Shown one piece after another: positions 26,439 to 34,584 of a DNA stretch of 64,000 bases. The stretch is from the NCBI GenBank assembly GCA_023400405.1, contig JAEXFD010000030.1, positions 62,001-126,000 of the forward strand, in the 5' to 3' direction. A model generated the notes under the pieces. That model made no database searches. It was not told where the DNA came from and saw only the letters and a list, made by a program, of their open reading frames with translations. The stretch's first letter is position 1. Each line of letters starts with the position of its first letter. The DNA comes from Pseudomonadota bacterium. GTDB taxonomy: Bacteria > Pseudomonadota > Alphaproteobacteria > Sphingomonadales > Sphingomonadaceae. Both the position numbers and the translations under genes were made by a program.

Positions 26439-26954
26439 ATGACTCGCTTCACGGTCAACAACAAGCCGGTCGCCTATAAGCTCGATCCGCGCACCCCGCT
26501 GCTCTGGGCACTGCGCGACGCCTCGAACCTCACCGGCACCAAATATGGCTGCGGCACCGGCGATTGCGGCGCCTGCACGGTCGATGTCGACGGCACCGCG
26601 CGGCTCGCCTGCCAGGAGACGATCGGCGCGCTCGAAGGCACGTTCGTCACCACGATCGAGGGACTGTCCGCCGATCGCGGCCATCCGGTCCAGCAGGCGC
26701 TGATCGCCGCCAATGTCCCCCAATGCGGCTATTGCATCCCGGGCATCGTCATGGCCGCCTCGATCCTGCTGCGGGCCAACCGCAATCCGAGCGAGGATGA
26801 CATTCAGCAGGCGATCCCCAATATCTGTCGGTGCGGCATCTATCCCCGGCTCACCGACGCGATCCGGGAGGCTGCTCGCATCGCGCGCGGCGACGCGCCG
26901 CTCCCCGCCGAAGGGGGCGACGCGCCGAGCGGCGGGGATGCCGAGAATCCCTGA
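26439..26954 (+). CDS. (2Fe-2S) small subunit of a molybdenum hydroxylase (171 aa)
   Basis: Xanthine-oxidase/isoquinoline-1-oxidoreductase alpha-type iron-sulfur protein. The plant-ferredoxin cluster motif is GCGTGDCGACTV with LACQ, and the second cluster uses QCGYC and CRCG. Such subunits pass electrons from a molybdopterin large subunit. No large subunit or FAD subunit is adjacent, since the next gene encodes an RcnB-like protein. The C-terminal tail (ARGDAPLPAEGGDAPSGGD) is low complexity. Start chosen at MTRFTVNNKPV. Confidence 0.9.
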   Translation: MTRFTVNNKPVAYKLDPRTPLLWALRDASNLTGTKYGCGTGDCGACTVDVDGTARLACQETIGALEGTFVTTIEGLSADRGHPVQQALIAANVPQCGYCIPGIVMAASILLRANRNPSEDDIQQAIPNICRCGIYPRLTDAIREAARIARGDAPLPAEGGDAPSGGDAENP

Positions 26955-27064
26955 ATGCTTTCAATAGGCTGACAGGGGAATTCAGGATGAGGTCAGCCCC
27001 CGAGTCGTAGAGAGGCATCATTCTGGAATCCCGACACTGTGTCGGTCCAGCGGAGACGAACTCG

Positions 27065-28039
27065 ATGAAGAAGACCTTGCTTGCGGCGATCGTCGCCGCC
27101 ACGGCCCTGGTCCCGCCGGCACTGGCGCAGGATCGTGGCCATCGCTGGGGCGGCGGGGATCGCCCTGCACCCGGCGCGGCCCAGCCCGCTCCTGCCGCGC
27201 CCCAGGCCGAGCCCCAGCGCGGCGGCAATGGCGGCGGCTGGAACCGCGGCCCTCGCCCCGACGGGAATGGGGGCCAGCGCCCCCAATGGAATGGTGGCCA
27301 GCGCCCGCAATGGAACGGCGGGCAACGCCCTCAATGGAACGGCGGCCAGCGCCCGCAATGGAATGGCGGCCAGCAGGCGCCCCAGGCCGCGCCGCCGCAG
27401 CCCGGCGGCCAGCGCTGGGACGGCAATCGCGGCCAGTGGAACGGCGCGCCCCGCCCGCCGCGCCCCGATGGGGATCGCGGCCAGTGGAACCGCGGCGACC
27501 GCGACGATCGCAACGGCCAGTGGACGCGGGGCCCCCGCCCCGGCGGTCCGCAGGGCGATCGCGACTGGAATCGCGGCGACCGGAACGGCCCGTGGAACGG
27601 CGGCGCGCGTCCCGAGCAGTTCCAGGGCGGACGCGACTGGAATCGCGATCGCGGCGGCAATTGGAACCGCGGCAATCCGCGCTGGAACGATCGCGGCTCC
27701 AACCGCGGCTGGGACGGCAATCGCGGCCGGTGGAACAATGGCTGGCGCAACGACCATCGCTATGATTGGCGCGGCTATCGCAACCTGAACCGCAATCTCT
27801 ATCGGATGCCCCGCTACTACGCCCCTTATGGCTGGGGCTATGGCTATCGCCGCTTCTCGATCGGCTTCACCCTGAACTCGATCCTGTTCGCGCCGCAATA
27901 TTGGATCAACGATCCGTTCTACTATCGCCTGCCCGAAGCCTATGGGCCGTATCGCTGGGTGCGCTATTACAACGACGCGCTGCTCGTCGATGTCGATACG
28001 GGCGAAGTCGTCGACGTGATCCACGACATCTTCTGGTAA
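27065..28039 (+). CDS. RcnB-like secreted protein with QRPQWNGG repeats (324 aa)
   Basis: Signal peptide (TLLAAIVAATALVPPALAQ), a long Gly/Asn/Arg/Trp-rich region, then a C-terminal RcnB-type domain (YRLPEAYGPYRWVRYYNDAL and VVDVIHDIFW). Four exact QRPQWNGG units occupy residues 70-101, and further WNRGD/RGQWN variants continue to about residue 240. The RcnB family is tied to periplasmic Ni/Co homeostasis in E. coli, but the long repeat region is not part of that protein, so the role here is open. Confidence 0.85.
   Translation: MKKTLLAAIVAATALVPPALAQDRGHRWGGGDRPAPGAAQPAPAAPQAEPQRGGNGGGWNRGPRPDGNGGQRPQWNGGQRPQWNGGQRPQWNGGQRPQWNGGQQAPQAAPPQPGGQRWDGNRGQWNGAPRPPRPDGDRGQWNRGDRDDRNGQWTRGPRPGGPQGDRDWNRGDRNGPWNGGARPEQFQGGRDWNRDRGGNWNRGNPRWNDRGSNRGWDGNRGRWNNGWRNDHRYDWRGYRNLNRNLYRMPRYYAPYGWGYGYRRFSIGFTLNSILFAPQYWINDPFYYRLPEAYGPYRWVRYYNDALLVDVDTGEVVDVIHDIFW
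27272..27367 (+). repeat. Coding tandem repeat, four 24-bp units
   Basis: Four 24-bp units encode QRPQWNGG in the RcnB-like gene. Units differ by single bases at third positions, and one has a synonymous CAA for CAG. Copy-number variation is plausible because the frame is kept by any number of units. Confidence 0.85.
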
Positions 28040-28067
28040 GCACTGCCCGCACTTGCCAGGGATCGGA

Positions 28068-28095
28068 GGCCCGGCCGTCACAGGCCGGGCCTTTT
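28068..28095 (+). terminator. Rho-independent terminator of the RcnB-like gene
   Basis: GGCCCGGCC, a 6-nt loop (GTCACA), then GGCCGGGCC and TTTT. Perfect 9-bp stem, 28 nt after the stop codon. Confidence 0.85.
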
Positions 28096-28110
28096 GCCTG
28101 TGGCAACAGC

Positions 28111-28255
28111 CTGTTTGGAAATGCGCGGAAGGGCGCATTTCGAGGCGGCGCCGGCCCGCTCCCCCACCCGGCCACCCAACGCCAGTATCATCTGGGTGGC
28201 CGGGTGGGGGAGCGGGCCGGTGCCGCAATGCGCCGAGAGGCGCATTTCCGAACAG
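28111..28255. repeat. 145-bp near-perfect inverted repeat
   Basis: Arms of about 65 bp (28111-28178 and 28192-28255) pair with few mismatches around a short loop. Each arm carries its own small hairpin (ATGCGC/GCGCAT) and a CCGGCCCGCTCCCCCACCCG tract. It fills most of the gap between the RcnB-like gene and the oxygenase gene. Confidence 0.8.
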
Positions 28256-28295
28256 ACTCTAAGCCCCTATTGACCCGATTTCGCGGAGCGACGAT

Positions 28296-29027
28296 TTGAG
28301 CGGCGTGAGCAAGAATACAGGTCGAGTGTCGGGGTCTCCCTCGCCGGTGCGTGCCCGGATCGGACGCGATGTCGCCGCGCGGCTGGATGCCGATCCGAAC
28401 ATCAAGCGCGCCAAGGTCGAGACGGCGCAGATCTACACCTATCCCGATTTCCTAAGCGACGAAGATTGCGCCGCGCTGATCGCCCTGATCGACGATGCCG
28501 CGCGCCCTTCGACGCTGCTGGCGACGCATGACGACCCCGAGTTCCGCACCAGCAGCTCGACCGACCTCGATCGCTGGTCCGACAAGGTCTGGTCGATCGA
28601 CGAGCGCGTCGCCAACGTCCTGGGGCTGCCCCCGGCCAATGCCGAGACGATGCAGGGCCAGCGCTATGCACCCGGCCAGCAGTTCAGGGCGCATTGCGAC
28701 TATTTCCACGAGCACGCCGAATATTGGGCGAAGATGCAGGAATATGGCGGCCAGCGGACCTGGACCGCGATGATCTACCTGAACGATGTCGAGGAAGGCG
28801 GCGCCACCTGGTTTCCGCGCGCCGGCATCCGCTTCAAGCCCAAAAAGGGCCTTATGGTCATCTGGAACAACATGGCACCGGACGGCGCGCCCAATTATGA
28901 CACGCTCCACGAGGGCATGCGCGTTGTCGAGGGGACGAAGTACATCATCACCAAATGGTTCCGCGAGAAGGAATGGGTGAAAGGCCACATCCCCACTTAT
29001 TATGCCGGCGGGGGGCAGCGGACTTAG
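28296..29027 (+). CDS. 2OG-Fe(II) oxygenase, prolyl 4-hydroxylase type (243 aa)
   Basis: Double-stranded beta-helix oxygenase. Iron ligands are the HCD (HxD) of FRAHCDYF and the distal His of LHEGMRVV; the 2-oxoglutarate lysine is in GTKYIITKW. It probably hydroxylates a peptidyl proline or similar. The best start is TTG at 28296, because GGAG lies 7 nt upstream; the next in-frame GTG at 28305 would be 16 nt away. It follows the large inverted repeat. Confidence 0.88.
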   Translation: MSGVSKNTGRVSGSPSPVRARIGRDVAARLDADPNIKRAKVETAQIYTYPDFLSDEDCAALIALIDDAARPSTLLATHDDPEFRTSSSTDLDRWSDKVWSIDERVANVLGLPPANAETMQGQRYAPGQQFRAHCDYFHEHAEYWAKMQEYGGQRTWTAMIYLNDVEEGGATWFPRAGIRFKPKKGLMVIWNNMAPDGAPNYDTLHEGMRVVEGTKYIITKWFREKEWVKGHIPTYYAGGGQRT

Positions 29028-29085
29028 GGCTTATGGCAGGCTGCGTGGATTGGACTCATCCGCGCGGCACACTCCCTCCACTCGC

Positions 29086-29175
29086 CGTCACCCCAGCGCA
29101 AGCTGGGGTCTTCCGCAGACGGGCGCCAACGGAGCAGCGCTACTGAGGGAGATGCCAGCTTGCGCTGGCATGACG
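29086..29175. repeat. Inverted repeat CGTCA...TGACG
   Basis: CACCCCAGCGCAAGCTGGGGT on the left and ATGCCAGCTTGCGCTGGCAT on the right are each palindromic and are partly complementary, bounded by CGTCA and TGACG. A decayed relative lies at 33101-33176. It separates the oxygenase gene from the convergent dapA. Confidence 0.75.
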
Positions 29176-29217
29176 ATGGTGGCCATGGGTTCCCATCCAT
29201 GGCGCTGACTCGCCGCT

Positions 29218-30099
29218 CTAGATCAGACCCGCATGCGCCAGCGCCGCATCCACGGCAGCGCGGCTTGCCTCGCTAGCCTCGGTCATCGGCAGGCGCAGCT
29301 CGCCGGGGAAGCCGGGGCGCACGCGGCCCAGGGCGTATTTCACCGGGCCCGGCGAGGCATCGGTGAACATCGCGATGTGCAGCGGATAGAGCCGGTCATG
29401 AAGCGCCAGCGCGCCTTCCCGGTCGCCGGCCGCCCAGGCCGCCTGGAACTCGGCGCAGAGCCGCGGCGCGACATTGGCGGTGACCGAGATGCAGCCCACC
29501 CCGCCCATGGCGTTGAAGGCCAGCGCGGTCTCGTCATTGCCCGAGAGCTGGACGAAGCCGGCACCGCAGCCGGCGCGTTGCTCGGACACGCGCGCCAGGC
29601 TGCCCGTCGCGTCCTTGACGCCGATGAACACGTCCGGGAACCCCTTGACGATCCGCGCCATCGTCGCCGGCTGGATGTCGGTCACCGTCCGGCCGGGGAC
29701 GTTGTAGAGCACGATCGGCAGCTCGGCCGCCCTGGCCACCGCGTCGAAATGGCGGAAGATGCCCTCCTGGCTCGGCCGGTTGTAATAAGGCGGCACCATC
29801 AGCACGGCGTCGGCGCCGGCCGCCCTGGCCGCGGCGACGTTCTCGATCGCGACCCGCGTGTCGTTCGATCCCGCCCCGGCGAGTACCGGCACCCGGCCAC
29901 GGGCTTGATCGACGCAGACCCGGACGACTTCGAAATGCTCGTCCTTCGGCATGGTCGCGGCCTCGCCGGTGGTGCCGCAGGGCACGAGCGCGGCGGAGCC
30001 TTCGGCAATCTGCCATTCAACCAGATCGCGATAATCTGCCTCGGCAAAGGCGCCGTCGCGGAACGGCGTGACGAGCGCCGGGATCGAACCGGAGAACAT
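29218..30099 (-). CDS. dapA: 4-hydroxy-tetrahydrodipicolinate synthase
   Basis: 293-aa class I aldolase that condenses pyruvate with aspartate semialdehyde at the start of diaminopimelate/lysine synthesis. The motifs are CGTTGE (T43-T44), Y132 in LYNVPGRT and the Schiff-base lysine K162 in GVKDATG, all in place. The length is standard. It is divergent from the lytic transglycosylase gene with 62 bp between the starts. Confidence 0.95.
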   Translation of the reverse strand: MFSGSIPALVTPFRDGAFAEADYRDLVEWQIAEGSAALVPCGTTGEAATMPKDEHFEVVRVCVDQARGRVPVLAGAGSNDTRVAIENVAAARAAGADAVLMVPPYYNRPSQEGIFRHFDAVARAAELPIVLYNVPGRTVTDIQPATMARIVKGFPDVFIGVKDATGSLARVSEQRAGCGAGFVQLSGNDETALAFNAMGGVGCISVTANVAPRLCAEFQAAWAAGDREGALALHDRLYPLHIAMFTDASPGPVKYALGRVRPGFPGELRLPMTEASEASRAAVDAALAHAGLI

Positions 30100-30161
30100 G
30101 GTTCCAGAATCTTCCGTATCAGGGGATTTCGGGACTGGCAGATAGGGCGGGGTAGCGTATC

Positions 30162-32177
30162 ATGTCCAGCATGCTGGCGCCGTTGTTCAAGAGTAGTTTG
30201 CTGTTCGCTGGAGTCTCGGGGCTCGCCGCCTCGTCCCAGCTGAGCTCGGGTCAACTCCCATGGTATCACGCCGCGATCGCCTCCCCCGGCGATCAGGTGC
30301 CGCCATCGCCCGGTCAGTCGGACGAGATCGCCGCCACCTTCGCCGAATGGAAGCGGCTGCAGCAGTCCGACAATTTCGCCTTTTCGGACTATGCCAACTT
30401 CCTGCTGCTCCATCCCGGCTGGCCCGGCGAGAAGAGCCGCCGCGCGGCCGCCGAGACCGTGCTGGACAGCGGGACCTGGGCGCCGGCGCTGGTCGTCCGC
30501 TTCTTCGAGCGCTTCCCGCCTATCACTGCGGCCGGCCGGCTGCGCTATGCCGAGGCGCTTGCCGCCTCCGGCCGGCGCGCCGATGCCGAGGAGCAGGCGC
30601 GCCGGGCCTGGCGCCACGGCGTGCTGCGGCCTCGCGACGAGACGGCACTGATCGGCGCCTTCCTTCCGGCGCTCACCCCCGCCGACCATGACGCGCGGAT
30701 GGACATGCTGCTCTGGCAAGGCGCGATCAGCACCGCGCAGCGCCAGCTCGCCTATGTTTCGCCCGCCCGGCGCCCGGTGTTCGACGCGCGCATCGCCTAT
30801 CGCACCAAGGCGCCCGATGCCGATGCGAAGGGCACCGCGGCGCTCGCACTCGGCCGGACCGACCCCGGCTACATCGCCGACCGGGCGATGTGGCTGCGCG
30901 ATTCGGGCCAGAGCCCGACGATGCGCGCCTATCTCGCCCAGCCGCGCCAGCTCGCTTCTTTCCCCGGCGACGCCGAGAAATGGTACGAAGTCCTGCTCGC
31001 CGCAGCGCGCGGTGCCCAGGCCGATGGCCAGAACCTGCTGGCCTGGCAGATCGCCAGCCAGGTCGACGACGCCTTCCCCGCCGGCACCGACATCAGCGAC
31101 CAGCCGCTCGGCGAGCGCGACGATTATACCAGCCTCACCTGGCTCGCCGGCACGGTCGCGCTCGATCGGCTTGGCCGGGCCAGCGACGCCGTCGGCATGT
31201 TCGATCGCTACGCCCATGGCTCCAAGACCCCGACGACTCAGTCCAAGGGCTTCTATTGGGCCGGCCGCGCCGCCGAAGCCGCGGGAGACCAGGCGCGGGC
31301 GCAAGGCTATTACGCCAAGGCAGCGGGCTATCCCGACGTCTATTACGGCCAGCTCGCGATGGAGCGGATGGGCCAGCCCCTTCGCGCGCCCGCCGATCTC
31401 AGCGGCAAGACTGCCGATCCGGCGGCCCGCGCGGCATTCTACCGCAAGGAGATCGTGCGCGCGGCGCAGTGGCTCGGCAGCACGGGCAACCGAGTCGATC
31501 AGGGCCTGTTCGTCCGCAAGATCGCCGAGGATGCCACCAGCGAGAGCGATCACCTGCTCGCCGCCGAGCTCAGCCGCACGATCGGCCGCCCGGACCTGGG
31601 CGTGCTGGTCGGCAAAAGCGCGCTGCAGAACGGCCTGTCCGACTATACCGCGGCCGGCTACCCGACGGTGCCGGTCCCCGCGACCCAGCAGGATTATTGG
31701 ACGATCGTCCATGCGATCGCGCGCCAGGAGAGCCAGTTCGATCGCGCCGCCGTGAGCCATGCCGGCGCGCGCGGGCTGATGCAGCTGATGCCCGGTACCG
31801 CCCGCGAGGTTTCGACCCGGCTCGGCCGCAGCTACGATCCGAGCTCGCTGACCACCGACACCGATTACAACATCCAGCTCGGCTCGACCTATTTCCAGCG
31901 CATGTACAATCTCTACGGCAGCTATCCGCTCGCCGTGGCGGCGTACAATGCCGGGCCGGGCAATGTGAACAAATGGATCCGCGCCAATGGCGATCCCCGC
32001 CTGCCCGGCGGCGACATGGTCCGCTGGATCGAGCAGATCCCGATCTTCGAGACCAAGAACTACGTCCAGCGCGTGATCGAGAACGCCGTGGTCTACGATC
32101 TGCTCAACCCGCAGCGCGCGCGCTCGCAGGGCCCGGCGAACCTCAGCTGGTATCTGGGCAAGAACCGGCCCGGCTGA
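30162..32177 (+). CDS. Soluble lytic murein transglycosylase, Slt70 type (671 aa)
   Basis: Large alpha-helical superhelix region with TPR-like helices (about residues 50-480), followed by a catalytic SLT domain: ARQESQFD (catalytic Glu near residue 523), SHAGARGLMQLMPGTA and VAAYNAGPGNVNKW. The N-terminus is a signal or anchor segment. It cleaves glycan strands in the periplasm to give 1,6-anhydro products. It is followed after 8 nt by greB. Confidence 0.93.
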   Translation: MSSMLAPLFKSSLLFAGVSGLAASSQLSSGQLPWYHAAIASPGDQVPPSPGQSDEIAATFAEWKRLQQSDNFAFSDYANFLLLHPGWPGEKSRRAAAETVLDSGTWAPALVVRFFERFPPITAAGRLRYAEALAASGRRADAEEQARRAWRHGVLRPRDETALIGAFLPALTPADHDARMDMLLWQGAISTAQRQLAYVSPARRPVFDARIAYRTKAPDADAKGTAALALGRTDPGYIADRAMWLRDSGQSPTMRAYLAQPRQLASFPGDAEKWYEVLLAAARGAQADGQNLLAWQIASQVDDAFPAGTDISDQPLGERDDYTSLTWLAGTVALDRLGRASDAVGMFDRYAHGSKTPTTQSKGFYWAGRAAEAAGDQARAQGYYAKAAGYPDVYYGQLAMERMGQPLRAPADLSGKTADPAARAAFYRKEIVRAAQWLGSTGNRVDQGLFVRKIAEDATSESDHLLAAELSRTIGRPDLGVLVGKSALQNGLSDYTAAGYPTVPVPATQQDYWTIVHAIARQESQFDRAAVSHAGARGLMQLMPGTAREVSTRLGRSYDPSSLTTDTDYNIQLGSTYFQRMYNLYGSYPLAVAAYNAGPGNVNKWIRANGDPRLPGGDMVRWIEQIPIFETKNYVQRVIENAVVYDLLNPQRARSQGPANLSWYLGKNRPG

Positions 32178-32185
32178 GCCCCCGC

Positions 32186-32662
32186 ATGGATCGCCCGAAC
32201 TACATCACGCCGGCCGGCTATGCCGCGCTCAAGGCCGAATATGACGCGCTGTTCGCCACCGAGCGGCCGGCGCTGGTCGAGACGATCTCATGGGCCGCCG
32301 GCAATGGCGATCGTTCGGAGAATGGCGACTATATCTATGGCCGCAAGCGGCTGCGCGAGATCGACCGGCGGCTCGGCTGGCTGTCGAAGCGGATGAAGGC
32401 CGCCAAGGTCGTCGATCCGGCGCGGCAGGAAGAGCGCGGCCGCGTCTTCTTCGGCGCAACCGTCACCGTCGCCGACGAGGACGACCATCACCGCACGCTG
32501 ACCCTGGTCGGCGACGACGAGGCCGACGCCGCCCAGGGACGCGTCGGTTGGAACGCGCCGCTCGCCCGAGCCTTGCGTGGCGCCGCGATCGGCGACCTGC
32601 GCCGCGTCGCCCTGCCCGGCGGCGAGCGCGACTATGAAGTGATTGCGATCACCTACCCCTGA
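32186..32662 (+). CDS. greB: Transcript cleavage factor GreB (158 aa)
   Basis: N-terminal coiled coil with the acidic-tip region (NGDRSENGDYIYGRKRL) and a C-terminal FKBP-like domain (VTVADEDD, GRVGWNAPLARALRGA). It rescues backtracked RNA polymerase. YIYGRKRLREIDRRL is typical of GreB rather than GreA. It starts 8 nt after the transglycosylase stop and is probably co-transcribed with it. Confidence 0.92.
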   Translation: MDRPNYITPAGYAALKAEYDALFATERPALVETISWAAGNGDRSENGDYIYGRKRLREIDRRLGWLSKRMKAAKVVDPARQEERGRVFFGATVTVADEDDHHRTLTLVGDDEADAAQGRVGWNAPLARALRGAAIGDLRRVALPGGERDYEVIAITYP

Positions 32663-32748
32663 AGCGCGATGAGTGGCGCGTGGGGGCGATTCCCTCGCCT
32701 CTTCAAGCTGATAAACTCGCACTTGGTCTGGGAGGAACCGGCCGAGTT

Positions 32749-33042
32749 ATGAGCGTGGGGAATATGACGGCGCAACGTATCTATGTGTCCGGGCGCGTGC
32801 AGCGCGTCGGCTATCGCGACTGGGCCGTACGCACGGCGAAGCGGCTGGGCGTGCGCGGCTGGGTCCGCAACTTGCGCGACGGGCGCGTCGAATTGCTGGC
32901 GGAGGGCGAGGACGATGCCCTGGGCCAGCTCGCCGAAGCGTGTCGCGACGGGCCGCCGATGGCGCAGGTCGATCATCTCGAGGCGGTCGCGGCTCCGGAA
33001 GACAAGAACGCCAAGGGGTTCACCAAGCGCTTCACTGCGTGA
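32749..33042 (+). CDS. Acylphosphatase (97 aa)
   Basis: Small ferredoxin-like enzyme that hydrolyses acyl phosphates. GRVQRVGYRDW contains the catalytic Arg (R23) and GWVRN the catalytic Asn (N41). Two starts are possible: 32749 (GGAGGA 12 nt upstream) and 32764 (MTAQRIY, GGGGA very close). The first is given here; the active site is unaffected. Confidence 0.9.
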   Translation: MSVGNMTAQRIYVSGRVQRVGYRDWAVRTAKRLGVRGWVRNLRDGRVELLAEGEDDALGQLAEACRDGPPMAQVDHLEAVAAPEDKNAKGFTKRFTA

Positions 33043-33100
33043 CGGGCGACGGGCGTGATGCCCTGGCCCCGCCCCTTGGGTTCGCTGCGCGCATGCTGGC

Positions 33101-33176
33101 GTCGCCCCAGCGAACGCTGGGGCCTCTCGCCGCAAGCCGGACGGTTCGTGAAGGGAGATGCCGGGTTGGCGTGACG
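33101..33176. repeat. Degenerate copy of the 29086 repeat
   Basis: CGTCGCCCCAGCGAACGCTGGGG is followed by AGATGCCGGGTTGGCGTGACGG. The order and edges match the 29086-29175 element, but the right hairpin has decayed. The remainder of the 243-bp gap shows no gene. Confidence 0.55.
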
Positions 33177-33285
33177 GTCCTGCGCCTGCCGCCGTTGCGG
33201 CCAAAGGTTGACCCGCAATCCATCCCGTGAAAGGTTTCGCGTCCGCAACGCCGGTCCTTAGCCGGCGCCGTGAAGGAGACGCCCG

Positions 33286-33669
33286 ATGCCGATTCCCGCA
33301 AGCTGGTCCGACAAGCTGCTCAGCGTCCTGCGCATCGTCGCCGGACTGAGCTTCCTGCATCACGGCACGTCCAAGTTCTTCGGCATCCCCCCGTTTCCGA
33401 TGCCGCTCAATCCGCTGCTGACCGCGGCCGGAGTGATCGAGCTGGTCGGCGGGGCGCTGATCCTGCTCGGCCTGTTCACGCGGCCCACGGCCTTCATTGC
33501 CTCGGGCATGAGCGCGGTGGGGTATTTCCTCATCCATGCCGGCAAGAGCCCCTTTCCCTCGGTCAACGGGGGCGAGGCGATCATGCTCTATTGCTTCATC
33601 TTCCTCTATCTCGCAGCCGCGGGCGGCGGCGCCTGGAGCCTCGACGCGCTGCGTCGCAAGCCCGCCTGA
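33286..33669 (+). CDS. DoxX-family membrane protein (127 aa)
   Basis: Four hydrophobic helices with the usual DoxX features: LRIVAGLSFLHHGTSKFFG at the start, GVIELVGGALILLGLFTR and the later AVGYFLIHAGKSPFP. The family is linked to quinone/redox functions, but the role is unclear. GGAGACGCCCG precedes the ATG. It stands alone, 100 bp before the next gene. Confidence 0.9.
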   Translation: MPIPASWSDKLLSVLRIVAGLSFLHHGTSKFFGIPPFPMPLNPLLTAAGVIELVGGALILLGLFTRPTAFIASGMSAVGYFLIHAGKSPFPSVNGGEAIMLYCFIFLYLAAAGGGAWSLDALRRKPA

Positions 33670-33770
33670 ACGATCCGGCTTTCGGAAGGCGCTCCATTCG
33701 CCGACGGATCGCCCCGGCGCTTCCGGGGTTATCACGCCGGCCGAACCGTTGCCCTTTCAGGATGCTCTCC

Positions 33771-34568
33771 ATGCCCAAGCGCTTGCTCGTCTTCGCCTCG
33801 CTGTTCGCGGCCCATGCCGTCCAGGCGCAGGAGGCGCGGCCGCTCTGCGTCGATCGGCCCGGGCTCGGCACGCCGCCTTGCACGGTCGAACAGGGCCGGG
33901 CCACGATCGAGCTGGGCCTCGCCGACTGGACGCTCGATCGCACGCCGGAAAGCCGCACCGACACCTGGGTCGCCGGCGATCTGCTGCTCGGCTATGGCAT
34001 CACCGCCAACACCGAGGTCCTGGCGGGCTGGACCGCGCTGGGCACGACGCGAGTGCGGGACCGGACCACCGGCCAGGTTACGCGCGGCACGGGCACGGGG
34101 GACGTGACCCTGGCCGTCCGCCAGAATTTCAGCAATCCGGATGGCTCGGGCTTTTCGATCGCCGCGATGCCGCATGTCGAGCTGCCGGTCGGCGGCAAGA
34201 CGATCGGTGCGGGGACCTGGGGAGCGGGGCTGATCGTGCCCGCCACCTACGAGCTCAGCAAGACGGTGAGCATCGCCCTGACGCCCGAGATCGACGCGGC
34301 GCCCGACGAAGACCGACGCGGGCGCCATCTCTCCTATGGCAGCGTCATCGGCCTCGACGTCGCGCTGACGTCGAAGCTGGACGGCGAGATCGAGTTCCAG
34401 GCGAAGCGCGACCAGGATCCGGGCGGTCACGTCACCCAGACCTTCGCCGCCGCGGCCCTCGCCTGGCAGCCGAACGACGATCTGCAATTCGATATCGGCG
34501 CGGTGGCGGGGCTGAACCGCGCCAGCCCCGACATCGAACTCTATCTGGGCATCGCGCGCCGCCTGTGA
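33771..34568 (+). CDS. Secreted outer-membrane-beta-barrel-like protein (265 aa)
   Basis: Signal peptide (LLVFASLFAAHAVQA), then alternating amphipathic strands (GYGITANTEVLAGWTAL, GTGDVTLAVRQNF, IGLDVALTSKLDGEIEF) as in the MetA-pathway/transporter-like barrel family (PF13557). The C-terminus (LYLGIARRL) lacks the usual final aromatic residue. The start at 33771 has AGGA 8 nt upstream; an in-frame ATG at 33762 is the alternative. Function unknown. Confidence 0.75.
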   Translation: MPKRLLVFASLFAAHAVQAQEARPLCVDRPGLGTPPCTVEQGRATIELGLADWTLDRTPESRTDTWVAGDLLLGYGITANTEVLAGWTALGTTRVRDRTTGQVTRGTGTGDVTLAVRQNFSNPDGSGFSIAAMPHVELPVGGKTIGAGTWGAGLIVPATYELSKTVSIALTPEIDAAPDEDRRGRHLSYGSVIGLDVALTSKLDGEIEFQAKRDQDPGGHVTQTFAAAALAWQPNDDLQFDIGAVAGLNRASPDIELYLGIARRL

Positions 34569-34584
34569 CGGCGCGCGCCCCGGA

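Noticed and set aside
27272..27367. Possible CRISPR array
   Set aside because: The 24-bp units are directly adjacent without spacers and encode QRPQWNGG in frame, so this is a coding tandem repeat.
30162..32177. Lytic transglycosylase as part of the D-peptide locus
   Set aside because: It is 16 kb away, in a different transcription unit with greB; no shared operator motif was seen.
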